From positions 5,332,001 to 5,396,000 of the forward strand of contig NZ_JAJNEL010000001.1 of assembly GCF_029428675.1 (NCBI RefSeq): a stretch of 64,000 nucleotides of DNA. The letters are read 5' to 3'. This stretch comes from Streptomyces sp. JH14 (lineage in GTDB: Bacteria > Actinomycetota > Actinomycetes > Streptomycetales > Streptomycetaceae). Below, one piece after another: positions 63,309-64,000 of the stretch. Each line of letters opens with the position of its first letter. Position 1 is the first letter of the stretch. The notes below the pieces were generated by a model, which saw nothing but the letters and a program-made list of their open reading frames with translations, ran no database searches and had not been told where the DNA came from. Made by a program: the position numbers and the translations under genes.

Positions 63309-64000
63309 GTGCAGCGCTGGCGTGGCTTGGAGGACATCCCCCAGGACTGGGGACGCAGCGTCGTCACCATCGGCTCCTACGACGGGGTGCACCGCGGGCA
63401 CCAGCTGATCATCGGCAGGGCCGTGGAGCGCGCGCGTGAGCTGGGTGTGCCGTCGGTCGTCGTGACGTTCGACCCCCACCCCAGCGAGGTCGTGCGGCCC
63501 GGCAGCCATCCGCCGCTGCTGGCCCCGCACCACCGGCGTGCCGAGCTGATGGCCGAGCTGGGTGTGGACGCGCTGCTGATCCTGCCGTTCACGACCGAGT
63601 TCTCGAAGCTGGCGCCGACCGACTTCATCGTGAAGGTGCTGGTCGACAAGTTGCATGCGCAGGTCGTCATCGAGGGCCCCAACTTCCGGTTCGGCCACCG
63701 GGCCGCGGGGAACGTGGAGCTGCTCAGGGAGTTCGGCGCGACCTACGACTACGGCGTCGAGGTCATCGACCTGTATGTGACCGGAGAGGCGGGCGGCGGC
63801 GAGCCGTTCTCGTCCACCCTGACCCGCCGGCTCGTCGCCGAGGGCGATGTGGCGGGGGCCGCCGAGATCCTCGGCCGTCCGCACCGTGTCGAGGGCATCG
63901 TGGTCCGCGGCGCACAGCGCGGCCGCGATCTGGGCTTCCCGACGGCGAACGTGGAGACGCTGCCGCACACCGCGATCCCCGCCGACGGCGTGTACGCGGG
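63309..64000 (+). CDS. ribF: bifunctional riboflavin kinase/FAD synthetase, 5' part
   Basis: Partial gene, 230 codons before the window ends. The product makes FMN and FAD from riboflavin. The N-terminal FAD synthetase domain shows SVVTIGSYDGVHRGHQLII with the HxGH-type nucleotidyl motif, VVTFDPHPSEVV, and IEGPNFRFGHRAAGN. The riboflavin kinase domain begins HRVEGIVVRGAQRGRDLGFP-TAN near 195 and runs off the edge. GTG start at 63309 following GAGGAGCGG. No FMN riboswitch is visible upstream. Its place after truB is normal. Confidence 0.95.
   Translation, partial: MQRWRGLEDIPQDWGRSVVTIGSYDGVHRGHQLIIGRAVERARELGVPSVVVTFDPHPSEVVRPGSHPPLLAPHHRRAELMAELGVDALLILPFTTEFSKLAPTDFIVKVLVDKLHAQVVIEGPNFRFGHRAAGNVELLREFGATYDYGVEVIDLYVTGEAGGGEPFSSTLTRRLVAEGDVAGAAEILGRPHRVEGIVVRGAQRGRDLGFPTANVETLPHTAIPADGVYA

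Noticed and set aside
59435..63370. 1311-residue antisense open frame opposite the protease-NTPase gene
   Set aside because: GC-frame artefact; proline/arginine/glutamine-rich with no recognisable motif.

Overview
The window is about 64 kb of chromosomal DNA from a high-GC actinomycete, almost certainly a Streptomyces. GC is very high, coding third positions are C/G-rich, GTG starts are common, and short ATGA overlaps join operon genes. Tat and lipoprotein signals, a DasR-type operator and a chitinase, and the order dxr-rseP-ispG ... proS ... rimP-nusA-ylxR-infB-DUF503-rbfA-truB ... ribF all fit that genus. No plasmid or phage core genes and no CRISPR array are visible.

Region 1 (1-19.6 kb) is core and mainly concerns polyamine/GABA catabolism. 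After a DUF4190 membrane protein and a NADAR protein comes a tight operon: gamma-aminobutyraldehyde dehydrogenase, a PotD-like lipoprotein, PotA, PotB, PotC and a DadA/PuuB-like FAD oxidase. A secreted chitinase (with a DasR-like operator) and a PAP2 phosphatase follow. Next are gabT, a membrane-anchored TraG-like ATPase, a PucR regulator and a second aldehyde dehydrogenase. Together these can import polyamines, oxidise the amine and the aldehyde to GABA, and carry GABA to succinate.

Region 2 (about 19.6-36.2 kb) looks like an accessory island. Its left edge is the 3' half of a serine tRNA, homologous from the anticodon loop to the discriminator base, as expected of an integrase attachment site. 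Inside lie a DUF1906 exported protein, a small hypothetical, a kinase-fold gene broken by two compensating frameshifts, a VOC protein and a decayed IS5-family transposase. A 23-bp near-perfect palindrome, a 57-residue gene, a SpoIIE-type phosphatase, a serine hydrolase and a 9-bp minisatellite follow. The right part carries a 1281-residue subtilisin, a UvrA-like ABC protein, and an AraC regulator/VOC pair.

Region 3 (36.2-64 kb) returns to core: acyl-CoA dehydrogenase, a divergent EPSP synthase, a SnoaL-like protein, two envelope proteins, dxr-rseP-ispG, two GNATs, proS, a pseudokinase-like APH protein, a ferritin-like/lipoprotein pair and the rimP-to-truB translation operon. It ends with a frameshifted trypsin-like/NTPase/helical-repeat giant and the 5' part of ribF.

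The most unusual items are the tRNA-Ser att remnant with its island, the decayed-active-site protease-NTPase protein, the APH pseudokinase, the triple overlapping mini-ORF array in the infB leader, the codon-usage anomaly in ispG, and several strong palindromes without an assigned role. Three single-base frameshifts at G/C runs may be real decay or sequencing error; this cannot be settled from the sequence alone.
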